DNA of 64,000 nt from Flavobacterium sp. Root186 (GCF_001428525.1 NZ_LMHW01000010.1:739177-803176); one strand, 5' to 3'. Numbered from the stretch's first letter, positions 50,785 to 59,150 are shown. Translations and numbers: made by a program. The notes: a model not told the origin generated them from the sequence alone.

Positions 50785-51906
50785 TTACTCACTTTTCGCA
50801 TTATTTATTAATTCTATAATTTTTAAAGCTACACCGCTTGATGATTGAAAATTTTGTCCGGTAACGATTCTTCCGTCTGTTTCTACATGTGAAACATTCC
50901 GAGCAGAAAACTTAAAAATTCCTCCTCTTTCTTCAATTGTTTTTTGAATTAAGAATGGAAAGTACTTAAAATATTCTCCATCTTGTTTTTCGAATGAATC
51001 TGGGTAGCCGCTAATTTTTTTTCCTGCTACCAAATACTTACCATCATTTGTTTTTAAGTTTACAATTCCTGCAGTACCATGACAAACAGAAGAAATAATA
51101 CCTTTATTTTCTTCATATACTTTTAAAGCAATAGTTTGAATTTCTTTATTTTCTGGCACATCATACATCGCAGATCCACCGCCAATGTAATGAACAGCTT
51201 TATAATTTTTTGAATCAATTTCGTTTGGTTTTTTAGTGTTTTTTATGGCATACATAAAATTGGGGTCAAATAAATATTGCTTTTGTAAAGTGTCGGATGT
51301 ATTGATGTATGCTAATGGAATGCTTCCTCCTTCCGGACTTACAAAATCAACGGTGAATCCTGCTGTTTTAAAAGTATTGTAGGCGTTTACTATTTCAGAA
51401 AAACTATTGCCTGCGGCTATCGTTGATTTACCATAATAATGGGCATTGGAAACAATAAATAGAATATTCTGTCCCGATTTATTAGTAGTTAAACTGCTTG
51501 CCGATTTACTGATTATTTTCCATTCGCCTTGAAGCTTTTTGAGTAAAAACAGATCAATAAATTCCATTTTTTTGCCAGGGATTAGTATTTCTGCCTTAGC
51601 CGAGGCTATATTGTTGTATACATCAATTGAAACAACTCTGCCTATACGCCCATTAAACTGTCCCTGATTATCTTTTTTAAACCATTTGGTATACTCGCTG
51701 GCAGGGACAATCCATAAGTCTTTGTCTTTGCTGCTTAAAAACAGATTGGCTTCGGGATAAAATGCCTTTTCGATGCTTTCAGATTTATTATAAGAAGTAC
51801 CCTCAATGTAACTTTCAATACATTTTTTAACCAATGCCTCTTCTGTCTGTGCCAATAAAGAAGCAGGCGAAAATAATAACGCGATAAAACAGATAACTTT
51901 TTTCAT
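50785..51906 (-). CDS. Secreted NTF2-like domain fused to a DJ-1/PfpI domain
   Basis: A 373-residue protein with a signal peptide (to about SLLAQ). Residues about 22-140 form an NTF2-like or lumazine-binding-type domain (VKKCIESYIEGTSYNK, LQGEWKIISKS). Residues 145-370 form a DJ-1/PfpI domain with the nucleophilic Cys in SVCHGTAGIVNLK and PEGG. DJ-1 proteins act as glyoxalases, deglycases or stress proteins. A secreted fusion is unusual and its substrate is not known. It faces the RND operon across a terminator. Confidence 0.82.
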   Translation of the reverse strand: MKKVICFIALLFSPASLLAQTEEALVKKCIESYIEGTSYNKSESIEKAFYPEANLFLSSKDKDLWIVPASEYTKWFKKDNQGQFNGRIGRVVSIDVYNNIASAKAEILIPGKKMEFIDLFLLKKLQGEWKIISKSASSLTTNKSGQNILFIVSNAHYYGKSTIAAGNSFSEIVNAYNTFKTAGFTVDFVSPEGGSIPLAYINTSDTLQKQYLFDPNFMYAIKNTKKPNEIDSKNYKAVHYIGGGSAMYDVPENKEIQTIALKVYEENKGIISSVCHGTAGIVNLKTNDGKYLVAGKKISGYPDSFEKQDGEYFKYFPFLIQKTIEERGGIFKFSARNVSHVETDGRIVTGQNFQSSSGVALKIIELINNAKSE

Positions 51907-52063
51907 AAACTTTTTTGAAAATTAATTTTTCACAAAGCTATGATTAGTAAAATGTTAACCTGTCCGAATATAGGAATTCAGGACTCCTGATTTATAAATT
52001 AGGACTAAAAATTCAGGTTTGCGTAATTTACAGTTTAAAATAAGTTTAAAATAAGTTATAGAA

Positions 52064-52813
52064 TTAAAGAATGGTTAAACCTATTTCTTTGTATGTTTTT
52101 AAAATTTCATCTTCAGGAGAAATGTTCGTAACCAAAACGTCAATATCTGTAATTGGGGAAATATAATAAGCCTCTGCTGTTCCTACTTTTTCAATAGAAC
52201 TCAGAGCGATAACAAAATTAGAGTTTTGGATCATGTTCTTTTTAATTTGAGAATCATCATATAAAATACCGGTAATGCCGCGTTCATGATGAATACTGCA
52301 GATTCCTAAAATACAAATATCTGCTCTAAAATTTCGCAAAAAATCTATCGTATCAATTCCAGAAGTGGTAAAAGAGGTTTTACTCATTAATCCTCCTGCA
52401 AAAATTAACTCAATATTCGGTAAATCTTCAACTAATAAAGCAACCGGAAAACTGTTTGTAATAACGGTTAATTTTAAATCGTAAGGAAAACTTGCTACCA
52501 GAGCTACTGAAGTTGTTCCGCCATCAATAAAAACAACCTGTCCGTCTTTTAAATATGAAATCGCTTTTTCGGCAATGATCTTTTTATTTTCAACATCGTG
52601 TTTTTCTCTATTTCTGTAATGCAGCGGAATTGGAGAAGGAGCAACTGCGCCTCCACGAACGGCTTTTAAAAGTCCCTGATCTGAAAGTTCTTTCAAATCA
52701 CGTCGAATTGTATCTTCTGAAACACTTAGGTACTCGCTTAACTCTATAGATGTTACCCGATGTTCTTTAGCTAAATATTCTAATATAACCTGTTGACGCT
52801 CTTCCTTTTTCAT
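52064..52813 (-). CDS. DeoR/GlpR-family transcriptional regulator
   Basis: About 249 residues starting MKKEERQQVILEYL. The upstream in-frame ATG at 52876 is inside the operator region. It has a winged HTH in TSIELSEYLSVSEDTIRRDLKELSDQGLLKAVRGGAV and the C-terminal DeoRC sugar-phosphate sensor domain with FIDGGTTSVALV and FAGGLMSKTS. It is divergent from a nucleotidase gene across a perfect palindrome, the likely operator of both. Confidence 0.93.
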   Translation of the reverse strand: MKKEERQQVILEYLAKEHRVTSIELSEYLSVSEDTIRRDLKELSDQGLLKAVRGGAVAPSPIPLHYRNREKHDVENKKIIAEKAISYLKDGQVVFIDGGTTSVALVASFPYDLKLTVITNSFPVALLVEDLPNIELIFAGGLMSKTSFTTSGIDTIDFLRNFRADICILGICSIHHERGITGILYDDSQIKKNMIQNSNFVIALSSIEKVGTAEAYYISPITDIDVLVTNISPEDEILKTYKEIGLTIL

Positions 52814-52846
52814 TTTTCTTGCGGTTTTATATTGCAAAAATAAGTT

Positions 52847-52872
52847 AAAAATTGCAATATATTGCAATTTTT
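52847..52872. promoter_or_regulatory. 26-bp perfect palindrome, probable DeoR operator
   Basis: A perfect inverted repeat centred at 52859.5, with core ATTGCAATATATTGCAAT (52851-52868) flanked by A4/T4. Extra TTGCA half sites lie near 52832 and 52871. It is in the 88-base gap between the divergent regulator and nucleotidase genes. Confidence 0.85.
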
Positions 52873-52901
52873 GCATAATTTTACCGCAAAATAATTTTAC
52901 A

Positions 52902-53435
52902 ATGAAAAAGAAAACAATTGCAATTGATATGGATGGTGTGCTTGCTGATATAGATGCACAATTAATTAGCCATTACAATAAAGTTTACGGAACAACGCTG
53001 TCAAAAGAAAGTATCAAAGGTTTAACTTCAGAAGATGCTTTTAATGGAAGAGATTTGCTGTATGAGGTTTTAAATACAGAAAATTTCTTTAGAACATTAC
53101 CGGTAATGCCTGATGCAGTTGAAAGTTTACTTGAATTACAAGAAAACTTTGAAATCTTTATTGTTTCGGCTGCAACAGAATTTCCGATCTCGCTAGCTGA
53201 AAAAATGGCATGGCTTGCAGAACATTTTCCTTTTATTAAATGGGATAATATTATTTTATGTGGCAGCAAAAAAATTATCAATACCGATTATATGATTGAT
53301 GATCATTGTAAAAATTTAGATTATTGTATGGGAAAACCTATTATGTTCACCGCATTTCATAATGCAAATCAAAATCATCATTTAAGAGTAAACAATTGGA
53401 AGGAAGCCGTTGCGGTTTTAAACGAAACATTATAA
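52902..53435 (+). CDS. 5'(3')-deoxyribonucleotidase (HAD superfamily)
   Basis: A 177-residue HAD phosphatase of the NT5C type. The nucleophile motif is IAIDMDGVLADID (Asp and Asp+2), with IFIVSAATEFP as motif II and DYMIDDHCKNLD as the final acidic motif. It hydrolyses deoxyribonucleoside monophosphates. The divergent DeoR regulator suggests control by a sugar-phosphate or deoxynucleotide-derived signal. Confidence 0.9.
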   Translation: MKKKTIAIDMDGVLADIDAQLISHYNKVYGTTLSKESIKGLTSEDAFNGRDLLYEVLNTENFFRTLPVMPDAVESLLELQENFEIFIVSAATEFPISLAEKMAWLAEHFPFIKWDNIILCGSKKIINTDYMIDDHCKNLDYCMGKPIMFTAFHNANQNHHLRVNNWKEAVAVLNETL

Positions 53436-53475
53436 GCTTATAAAGGTTATAATTTTATTGTTTTTTGAAGAGAAG

Positions 53476-53510
53476 AGCCTTTTAGAAGAAATTCTGAAAG
53501 GCTTTTTATA
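53476..53510 (+). terminator. Terminator of the nucleotidase gene (AAGCCTTT family)
   Basis: Arms AGCCTTTTAGAA and TTCTGAAAGGCT around a four-base loop, then T5. Confidence 0.87.
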
Positions 53511-53596
53511 TTTAAATGGAGTTAGTGCTAATGATGAAAAATAGCAGCTAGATCAATAAAAATATTTATATTTATAAAATAATAAAGATTATTTCC

Positions 53597-53962
53597 ATGA
53601 AAAAAGTTCTACTGTTATTAATTATTTTTTGCCTTTTTGGATGCAAAAAATTTGTTGTTTCGTTTGAGCAGCCAACAAACATGAAGCTAGATAATTTAAA
53701 GTTGGAAGTACTTCTGGATGAAAAGAAAGTTCAGGAAATTAACTTAAAAGCGACAAATGCCATGCCTGCTTATGAAACGACAGAGTTGTCAGTATCTGAA
53801 AAAGGAAAACACCAGCTTCAGGTAAAAGTAAGAGACACGATATTTAATTATGATATAAAGTATCCCGAAGAAAAATATATTATGGTAACTGCTCATTTAA
53901 AAGAGAATGGGAAAATCCATATCGGAATTTTAAAACAAGCATATAAATATAGATTTCATTAA
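53597..53962 (+). CDS. Small lipoprotein of unknown function
   Basis: A 121-residue protein with a signal peptide ending in the lipobox LFGC (residues about 13-16), followed by a beta-rich domain (LKLEVLLDEKKVQEINLKA, HQLQVKVRDTIFNYDIKYP). Similar short lipoproteins occur in Bacteroidota without assigned role. Monocistronic, with a matched terminator downstream. Confidence 0.65.
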   Translation: MKKVLLLLIIFCLFGCKKFVVSFEQPTNMKLDNLKLEVLLDEKKVQEINLKATNAMPAYETTELSVSEKGKHQLQVKVRDTIFNYDIKYPEEKYIMVTAHLKENGKIHIGILKQAYKYRFH

Positions 53963-53985
53963 TCAATTAGAATGATATTAATTAA

Positions 53986-54023
53986 AAAAGCCTTTCGGAA
54001 GTGAAATTCTGAAAGGCTTTTAG
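53986..54023 (+). terminator. Terminator after the small lipoprotein gene (AAGCCTTT family)
   Basis: Arms AAAAGCCTTTC and GAAAGGCTTTT with outer GAA/TTC pairing. Confidence 0.85.
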
Positions 54024-54036
54024 TTTATATTATTTA

Positions 54037-54115
54037 ACCGCAAAGTTCGCTAAGATTTACGCAAAGTTCGCAAAGCTATTAACATAAAGCTTTGCGAACT
54101 TTGTGGTTAAATTAT
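54037..54115. repeat. AACCGCAAAGTTCGC palindrome
   Basis: AACCGCAAAGTTCGCTAAG and tandem GCAAAGTTCGCAAAGCT face AGCTTTGCGAACTTTGTGGTT. It is a word palindrome between a plus-strand gene and the convergent glycosidase gene. Confidence 0.85.
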
Positions 54116-54120
54116 AAGGT

Positions 54121-55473
54121 TTAAGATAAAAAATCTTTAAACCATAATCCAGAATTTTTGATCGTTCTTTTCTGCGTTTCGAAATCTACGTGGATTAATC
54201 CGAAGCGGGCGTTATAACCTTCAGCCCATTCGAAGTTATCCGTCAAACTCCACACAAAATAGCCTTCAACATTTAAGCCTTCTTCTTTTGCTTTTAAGAT
54301 TTGTTCTAAATGATCCTGAATATAATGCGTTCTTTTAATATCAAATACTTTTCCGTTTGTAACGGTATCCGGAAAAGCGGCTCCATTTTCAGTAATTATG
54401 ATTTTTTTGATGCCCTTGTACTCGTTGAATTTTTTTAGAACGTGATACAATGCAGGTGGATAAACTTCCCAGCCCATTTCGGTAGAAATTACGTTTCTTT
54501 TTTCGGCACTTATCAATTCGGCACCAATATAAGGAATCAGCATTGCCGACTTTACTACTTCACGCGTATAACATTGTAATCCGATGAAATCAAAATCAAA
54601 ATCGAGATTGTTTAAATCATCTTCTAAAATATAATTATTAAGCTTTTTAAGCACAGGAAGATCTTTCTGCGGATAACCCAATCCTAAAATAGGCTCTATA
54701 AAAGTTCGGTTTAATAAAGTATCGACACGTTTGGCGGCTTCAATATCTTTTTGGCTATCTGTTGCCGGCTCAATATGCGTACACGAAAATGTAGTTCCGA
54801 TATTAGCATTCGGAATTTTGTTTCGCAATATTTTGGCACCCGCAGCCGTTGCCAGCGTTACATGGTGCATTGCTTTTAGGTAATTGGTAATTCCCTTTTT
54901 TCCGGGTGCATGAATGCCTAGAAAATAGCCTGCTCCGGTAAATACCGAAGGTTCATTAATTACCATCCAGTTTTTAACACGATCACCAAAATACTGTGCA
55001 CAAACGTCAACATATTCTGAAAACCAAGAAACCGATTCACGGCTTGTCCAGCCTCCTTTTAATTCGAGTTCATGTGGTAAATCCCAGTGGTAAAGTGTAA
55101 TCCAGGGTTGAATTCCGGCGGCAAGTAATGAATCGATAATTTTATTGTAATAATCGATTCCGGCTTGATTAACGGGATGAGTTCCCGTTGGCATAATTCG
55201 GGGCCAGCTGATAGAGAATCTAAAATTCGGAATATTTAATTCCCGAATTAAATCAATATCGTCCTGATAAGAATTATAAAAGTCGCAGGCGGTTAGGGCA
55301 TGATGACCGTTTTTGATTTTCCCTTTTTGAGAAGTAAAAACGTCCCAGATAGAAGAACCTTTTCCGTCAGAATCATGTGCTCCCTCAATTTGGAAAGCGG
55401 CGGTAGAAACACCCCACAAGAAATCGTCACCAAATTGGTTTTTGTTCAAAAATGAGTTTTCAATTTTATTCAT
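54121..55473 (-). CDS. GH1-family beta-glucosidase
   Basis: A 450-residue glycoside hydrolase of family 1. The N-terminal FLWGVSTAAFQIEGA, acid/base Glu in MVINEPSVF and nucleophile Glu in IIITENGAA are in place. It hydrolyses beta-glucosides or beta-galactosides. There is no signal peptide, so it should act in the cytosol. No SusCD pair or sugar transporter is adjacent, so no polysaccharide locus is indicated. Confidence 0.95.
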   Translation of the reverse strand: MNKIENSFLNKNQFGDDFLWGVSTAAFQIEGAHDSDGKGSSIWDVFTSQKGKIKNGHHALTACDFYNSYQDDIDLIRELNIPNFRFSISWPRIMPTGTHPVNQAGIDYYNKIIDSLLAAGIQPWITLYHWDLPHELELKGGWTSRESVSWFSEYVDVCAQYFGDRVKNWMVINEPSVFTGAGYFLGIHAPGKKGITNYLKAMHHVTLATAAGAKILRNKIPNANIGTTFSCTHIEPATDSQKDIEAAKRVDTLLNRTFIEPILGLGYPQKDLPVLKKLNNYILEDDLNNLDFDFDFIGLQCYTREVVKSAMLIPYIGAELISAEKRNVISTEMGWEVYPPALYHVLKKFNEYKGIKKIIITENGAAFPDTVTNGKVFDIKRTHYIQDHLEQILKAKEEGLNVEGYFVWSLTDNFEWAEGYNARFGLIHVDFETQKRTIKNSGLWFKDFLS

Positions 55474-55673
55474 TCAATGGTACTTTCCTTTATTTTTAAA
55501 CTGCTTTATTAATGAAGGAAAGAAGACTGCATGGCTCTTAAAAAAAGCCATTCTTTGAATGATACCAGGAAATTTAGGTTAAAGAATTTCATAACGATTA
55601 GTTTTAATCAAATTAATAAAACTAATGTGAATTTATTGTAAAGCTATTATTATCAAATGATTAAATAAAAAAT

Positions 55674-55695
55674 GGGAAGATAAATCAATCTTCCC
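55674..55695 (-). terminator. Terminator overlapping the end of the 69-residue gene
   Basis: Minus-strand arms GGGAAGAT and ATCTTCCC followed by T6. The first arm is formed by the last codons before the stop (Trp-Glu-Asp-stop), so coding and terminator sequences overlap. Confidence 0.8.
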
Positions 55696-55894
55696 ATCCA
55701 CAAAGTGTTAAACCATAACCCTGAGCTTGTTTAAGTGATGTTTTTACAACTTCCTGCCTGCATGACGATAAGCCTCGGCAATGTTCCTTATAATGGTATT
55801 TTTTCGATCCGCTTGAACCGCAGATATAAACGCTTGTATCTGGAGGAGAAAAAGAAGTCAAAAAAACAAAAAATAAGAGTAAAGTATATTTCAT
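55685..55894 (-). CDS. Small exported Cys/His protein
   Basis: A 69-residue protein with a signal peptide (about residues 1-20) and a compact mature part with VYICGSSGSKKYHYKEHCRGLS, a further Cys and LCGWED at the end. The Cys and His spacing suggests a metal site or disulfide fold. Short proteins with this CRGL/LCGWE pattern occur in Bacteroidota, but I know of no function. It lies ten bases downstream of the 55905 lipoprotein gene. Confidence 0.7.
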   Translation of the reverse strand: MKYTLLLFFVFLTSFSPPDTSVYICGSSGSKKYHYKEHCRGLSSCRQEVVKTSLKQAQGYGLTLCGWED

Positions 55895-55904
55895 CAGTTC
55901 GTTT

Positions 55905-56312
55905 TTATTTTACAATTAAATTGTATTCGTTTCCTTTTTTATCAGTAGCTTTTAATTTTCCGTATGCAATCCATTCGGTATTAATTTCTATTTCGGCAAC
56001 AGTATCGGTTAAAATTCCGGCGCCGTATTTCCCCTGAACATTAATATTTCCATAAACCGAATCGCCTACTGCATTTATTCCTTTTACATCATAATTGTAT
56101 TCATAATCTCCCGAATTGCCGGTTCTGTATTCGTATTGATGCGTTTTATTTACATGATACGTTTTTGCTTCTTCAGGCGTAATTGTTTTACGATCGTCTG
56201 CTGTAATTACGGGTTTATAAAATGTGTTTATTTGCGGTGGAGGCGGAGCAGAGGCCTTTTCGCAGGAATAAAACGTAAATAATAAAAGTAAGATGAAGTA
56301 GTTTTTTGACAT
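55905..56312 (-). CDS. Lipoprotein of unknown function
   Basis: A 135-residue protein with signal and lipobox (FTFYSC), a Pro-rich linker (APPPPQ) and a beta-rich domain with YEYRTGNSGDYEYNYDVKG and GNINVQGKYGAG. The family is unassigned. It is probably cotranscribed with the small Cys/His protein downstream. Confidence 0.68.
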   Translation of the reverse strand: MSKNYFILLLLFTFYSCEKASAPPPPQINTFYKPVITADDRKTITPEEAKTYHVNKTHQYEYRTGNSGDYEYNYDVKGINAVGDSVYGNINVQGKYGAGILTDTVAEIEINTEWIAYGKLKATDKKGNEYNLIVK

Positions 56313-56448
56313 AGGCTTTTGTGGTATTTGGTTAGACTTAAAATCCTATTTTTTATTGTTTTATTGTTTTATAAGACTGCGATAAATCTAATTAGAATTA
56401 TGGTCTTTAAAACGAGTACTTATACGTGATTTTTCTACTTCTTTTTAT

Positions 56449-56658
56449 TTAAAATCCATTATTATATTTTACATTAAAAGCGTGATCAGACATAAACAAG
56501 AGTCCGAAGAACTGAAAAAATGCTAATATTGAAGGAATGAAAGTCCAACAAAATAATAAGTAGAGAATTCCTTGGCCTGATTGTCCTAAATAGAATTTAT
56601 GGATTCCAATTCCTCCGAAAAAAAGTGTCAAGATTGCTGCGGTTAATTTACTTTTCAT
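56449..56658 (-). CDS. TM2-domain membrane protein
   Basis: About 69 residues starting MKSKLTAAILTLFFGG, four bases after the stop of the upstream PH-SHOCT gene. An ATG at 56700 would overlap it. The TM2 signature FGGIGIHKFYLGQSGQGILYLLFCW is clear, with two membrane segments. It is the third gene of a unit with a PH-SHOCT and an HsdR_N protein. TM2 proteins have no agreed function. Confidence 0.85.
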   Translation of the reverse strand: MKSKLTAAILTLFFGGIGIHKFYLGQSGQGILYLLFCWTFIPSILAFFQFFGLLFMSDHAFNVKYNNGF

Positions 56659-56662
56659 AAGT

Positions 56663-57265
56663 TTACATTTTAGATAAAATTTCTGTTTTTTTAGTATCAA
56701 ATTCTGTTTGCGAAATAATTTCGCTTTCTAATAATTTTTTTAATTTTTGAAGTGTTTCCAACGGATCTTCTTTCTGCTCTTGATTTTGCGGAATTGGCAA
56801 ACCTGCATTTACCGTAATTCCACCGCCAGCAATTGCTCGTTTTGTTTCTAAATCATGTTCACGTCTAAACACGACCATTTCTTCTTCTTTTTGCTGTGCA
56901 AACTGATATAATTTTCTTGCTTGGGCTTTAGGTAAATAATCAAGCATATTAATATGCCCTTTTATCGTTTTCATTGAAAAAGTTGCGCCCATAATTCCTT
57001 CTTTCATATGACAATCAAGAATGTCTTTCCATGCGTAATCCTGAAAATCCATAGACAAACCTAAATTCTTAGGTCTGCAGAAAATAATTCTTTTATTAGT
57101 TAAAGCGATGCAGTCTGGAGATAAATTTATAGCTGGTTTTTTCTGTACCGCAATATATTCTACCTGCTCTCCCGAGGTTAATAATCCATTAACTTTAACT
57201 AAAAGCTTTTCAACGGCCTTTGGGTCTTGTTCTTCATTTAAGAACTTTTTTAAATCGTTTATCAT
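56663..57265 (-). CDS. Bacterial PH-like domain protein with C-terminal SHOCT motif
   Basis: A 200-residue soluble protein. Residues about 30-120 resemble a bacterial PH domain (VEYIAVQKKPAINLSPDCIALTNKRIIF, YAWKDILDCHMKEG). Residues about 170-200 have a SHOCT motif (PLETLQKLKKLLESEIISQTEFDTKKTEIL). SHOCT motifs often recruit partners or oligomerise. It lies between the HsdR_N and TM2 genes with gaps of 12 and 4 bases. Confidence 0.85.
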   Translation of the reverse strand: MINDLKKFLNEEQDPKAVEKLLVKVNGLLTSGEQVEYIAVQKKPAINLSPDCIALTNKRIIFCRPKNLGLSMDFQDYAWKDILDCHMKEGIMGATFSMKTIKGHINMLDYLPKAQARKLYQFAQQKEEEMVVFRREHDLETKRAIAGGGITVNAGLPIPQNQEQKEDPLETLQKLKKLLESEIISQTEFDTKKTEILSKM

Positions 57266-57277
57266 AATTAGTTTGTT

Positions 57278-58333
57278 TTATTCGGTTTCGTAAAGTGTAA
57301 CTGTTTCTAGTAATTCTTTTTCATATTGATAAATATCGTCAATAGATGAAATTGCAATTTTTGATTCATTTTTATTATCATTAAAAAGGCTGATATATTT
57401 TTTGTTAGTATTTAAATGAAGTCTGGCAAGAGGTTTTCTATTGTTATCATCGAGGAGAATTCCGAAATAAGATTGTGTGTCGCGATGTACAATTCGGTTT
57501 GCTGGCAATTTGCGGCGCAGAATTGCAACTATTATTCGATAACCGTCAAGTTCTTCTTCGGTAGTATTAATTTTATTATCGTCTTCAACTGTTGAAATTT
57601 CTTCATCTTGTTGTTTAAGCGTTTCTTTAGTTAAGGCTGCATTTAATCGGTCATTAATTTTGTCATTAATAAATTGACTGACTGATTTCTGAACCAAATC
57701 TTTAAATTCATCCACTACTTTTTCAGTTAATCTTCCGGTGTATATTTTACCTGCAAATAATTTTGTAAAATCGTTTGAAGGACTTTCTAATTCTGTATTT
57801 ATTAACTTCTTGATTTCTTTAATGTATTTTAATGAACTTGCATTGCTTACAATATTATCTACATCGAAATTAGCTTTATGAAATTTTGCAATTTCGTTTA
57901 TCGTATTTTCTTTTAGATTGCAAATGTCAAATTCTAAAAATGGTTTTTCATCCATTTTGTTCTGATCATCTAAATCAGTAAAAAACTGATAACTAATTCC
58001 GTTTGTTAAAAGCGCAAATCGGGTTTTTGTAACATGGAAATAGCGAAACAACTGTGAATTATGAACGGTAAGTTTTTCTTTCCAGCTTTTACATTCGACA
58101 ATTATAATTGGTTCTCCATTTTGAAAAATAGCATAATCTACTTTTTCTCCTTTTTTTAAGCCGAGGTCTGCCGTAAATTCGGGAACTACTTCTAGTGGAT
58201 TAAAAGCATCATAGCCCAAAACATGTATAAAAGGCAGTACAAAAGCATGTTTTGTAGATTCTTCTGTTTCGATTTTACCTTTCAGCTGATTTATTTTATC
58301 TGCTAATGATTTTAGTTGAATATTCATTTCCAT
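57278..58333 (-). CDS. Orphan protein with type I restriction HsdR N-terminal-like nuclease domain
   Basis: A 351-residue protein. Residues about 20-150 fit an HsdR_N/PD-(D/E)XK domain: TEESTKHAFVLPFIHVLGYD, LKKGEKVDYAIFQNGEPIIIVECKSWKEKL, with the Asp and Glu-x-Lys of the nuclease core. The C-terminal half (about 200-351) carries a separate domain with DGYRIIVAILRRKLPANRIVHRDTQSYFGILLDDNN. No helicase, HsdS or HsdM gene is near. Stand-alone proteins of this type occur widely in prokaryotes with unclear roles. Start at 58333 (or 58327). Confidence 0.85.
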   Translation of the reverse strand: MEMNIQLKSLADKINQLKGKIETEESTKHAFVLPFIHVLGYDAFNPLEVVPEFTADLGLKKGEKVDYAIFQNGEPIIIVECKSWKEKLTVHNSQLFRYFHVTKTRFALLTNGISYQFFTDLDDQNKMDEKPFLEFDICNLKENTINEIAKFHKANFDVDNIVSNASSLKYIKEIKKLINTELESPSNDFTKLFAGKIYTGRLTEKVVDEFKDLVQKSVSQFINDKINDRLNAALTKETLKQQDEEISTVEDDNKINTTEEELDGYRIIVAILRRKLPANRIVHRDTQSYFGILLDDNNRKPLARLHLNTNKKYISLFNDNKNESKIAISSIDDIYQYEKELLETVTLYETE

Positions 58334-58430
58334 TGGTTTGTAGTTTAAATTAATAATTCAAAAGTAAAACCAATAAAAACCAGTATATTACGGAAATCCA
58401 TAATCCATAAAATTATCTTAAAGAAATTAA

Positions 58431-58451
58431 AAAAAGCCCCCGAAGGAGCTT
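58431..58451 (-). terminator. Terminator with UUCG tetraloop
   Basis: Minus-strand stem AAGCTCC-TTCG-GGGGCTT followed by T5. It ends the two-component unit at 58476-60845. Confidence 0.85.
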
Positions 58452-58475
58452 AAAAGAAGGTATAATTTTAAGGAA

Positions 58476-59144
58476 TTAAATAATCCCCATATCTTTTGTA
58501 ATAGAAACTAAATGAATGGTATTATTCGCTTTAAAAAAGTCTTTGAGTTTAGATAATCTTTTTTCTACAGCACTTTTACTGTTGGGTTTGATATCGGAGC
58601 TTTTAAAAATCTCTATTATTTCATCTTGCGAAGTCCCGTCAGATAAATATTTCAGGATTTTAATATCGACATCGTCAATTTCGTAATTGTTTTTTTCCTG
58701 TAATGCAGAAGCAACCTCGGGAGAAATAAATATCTGGTCTGAAGTCGAAATTAGATTGATTGCTTTTTTTAATTCTTCGATACTATTTAAACCTTTCAGG
58801 ACAAAAGCATCAATTTCGGCATTGTCAAAAAGAGATTTTATGCGGTAACTTTTATCTTCTACAGAATAAGCGATAATTTTAATATTGGGCTGCAGTTCAC
58901 GAACTTTTTGAACCAGTTCGTCTCCATTAGCAATATCCGATCTGCGATGATCGGTTTTAAACGAAAGATCACTGATTAACAAATCATAAGGTTCGTTTTG
59001 ATTGATTGCAGCGCGTATTTTTAAAAACGCTTCGTCACAAAATTTTGAATGTTGAAAATCGACAATATTTAAATCTTTTAAAACTTGCTGAATTCCTAAA
59101 TTCATTGCGTCAAGATCTTCGGCTATTATTACTTTTTTAAACAT
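58476..59144 (-). CDS. DNA-binding response regulator
   Basis: A 222-residue regulator with an N-terminal receiver domain (IIAEDLDAMN, phosphoacceptor Asp in LLISDLSFKTD, and FVLKGLNSIEE at the Lys region) and a C-terminal LuxR-like HTH (IDDVDIKILKYLSDGTSQDEIIEIFKSS, SAVEKRLSKLKDF). It lies six bases downstream of its kinase gene. Targets are unknown. Confidence 0.9.
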   Translation of the reverse strand: MFKKVIIAEDLDAMNLGIQQVLKDLNIVDFQHSKFCDEAFLKIRAAINQNEPYDLLISDLSFKTDHRRSDIANGDELVQKVRELQPNIKIIAYSVEDKSYRIKSLFDNAEIDAFVLKGLNSIEELKKAINLISTSDQIFISPEVASALQEKNNYEIDDVDIKILKYLSDGTSQDEIIEIFKSSDIKPNSKSAVEKRLSKLKDFFKANNTIHLVSITKDMGII

Positions 59145-59150
59145 AGGCTT

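Noticed and set aside
54121..55473. Polysaccharide utilisation locus around the GH1 gene
   Set aside because: No SusC/SusD pair, sugar transporter or linked regulator is adjacent.
57278..58333. Type I restriction-modification locus
   Set aside because: Only an HsdR N-terminal-like domain is present; no helicase region, HsdM or HsdS gene is found nearby.
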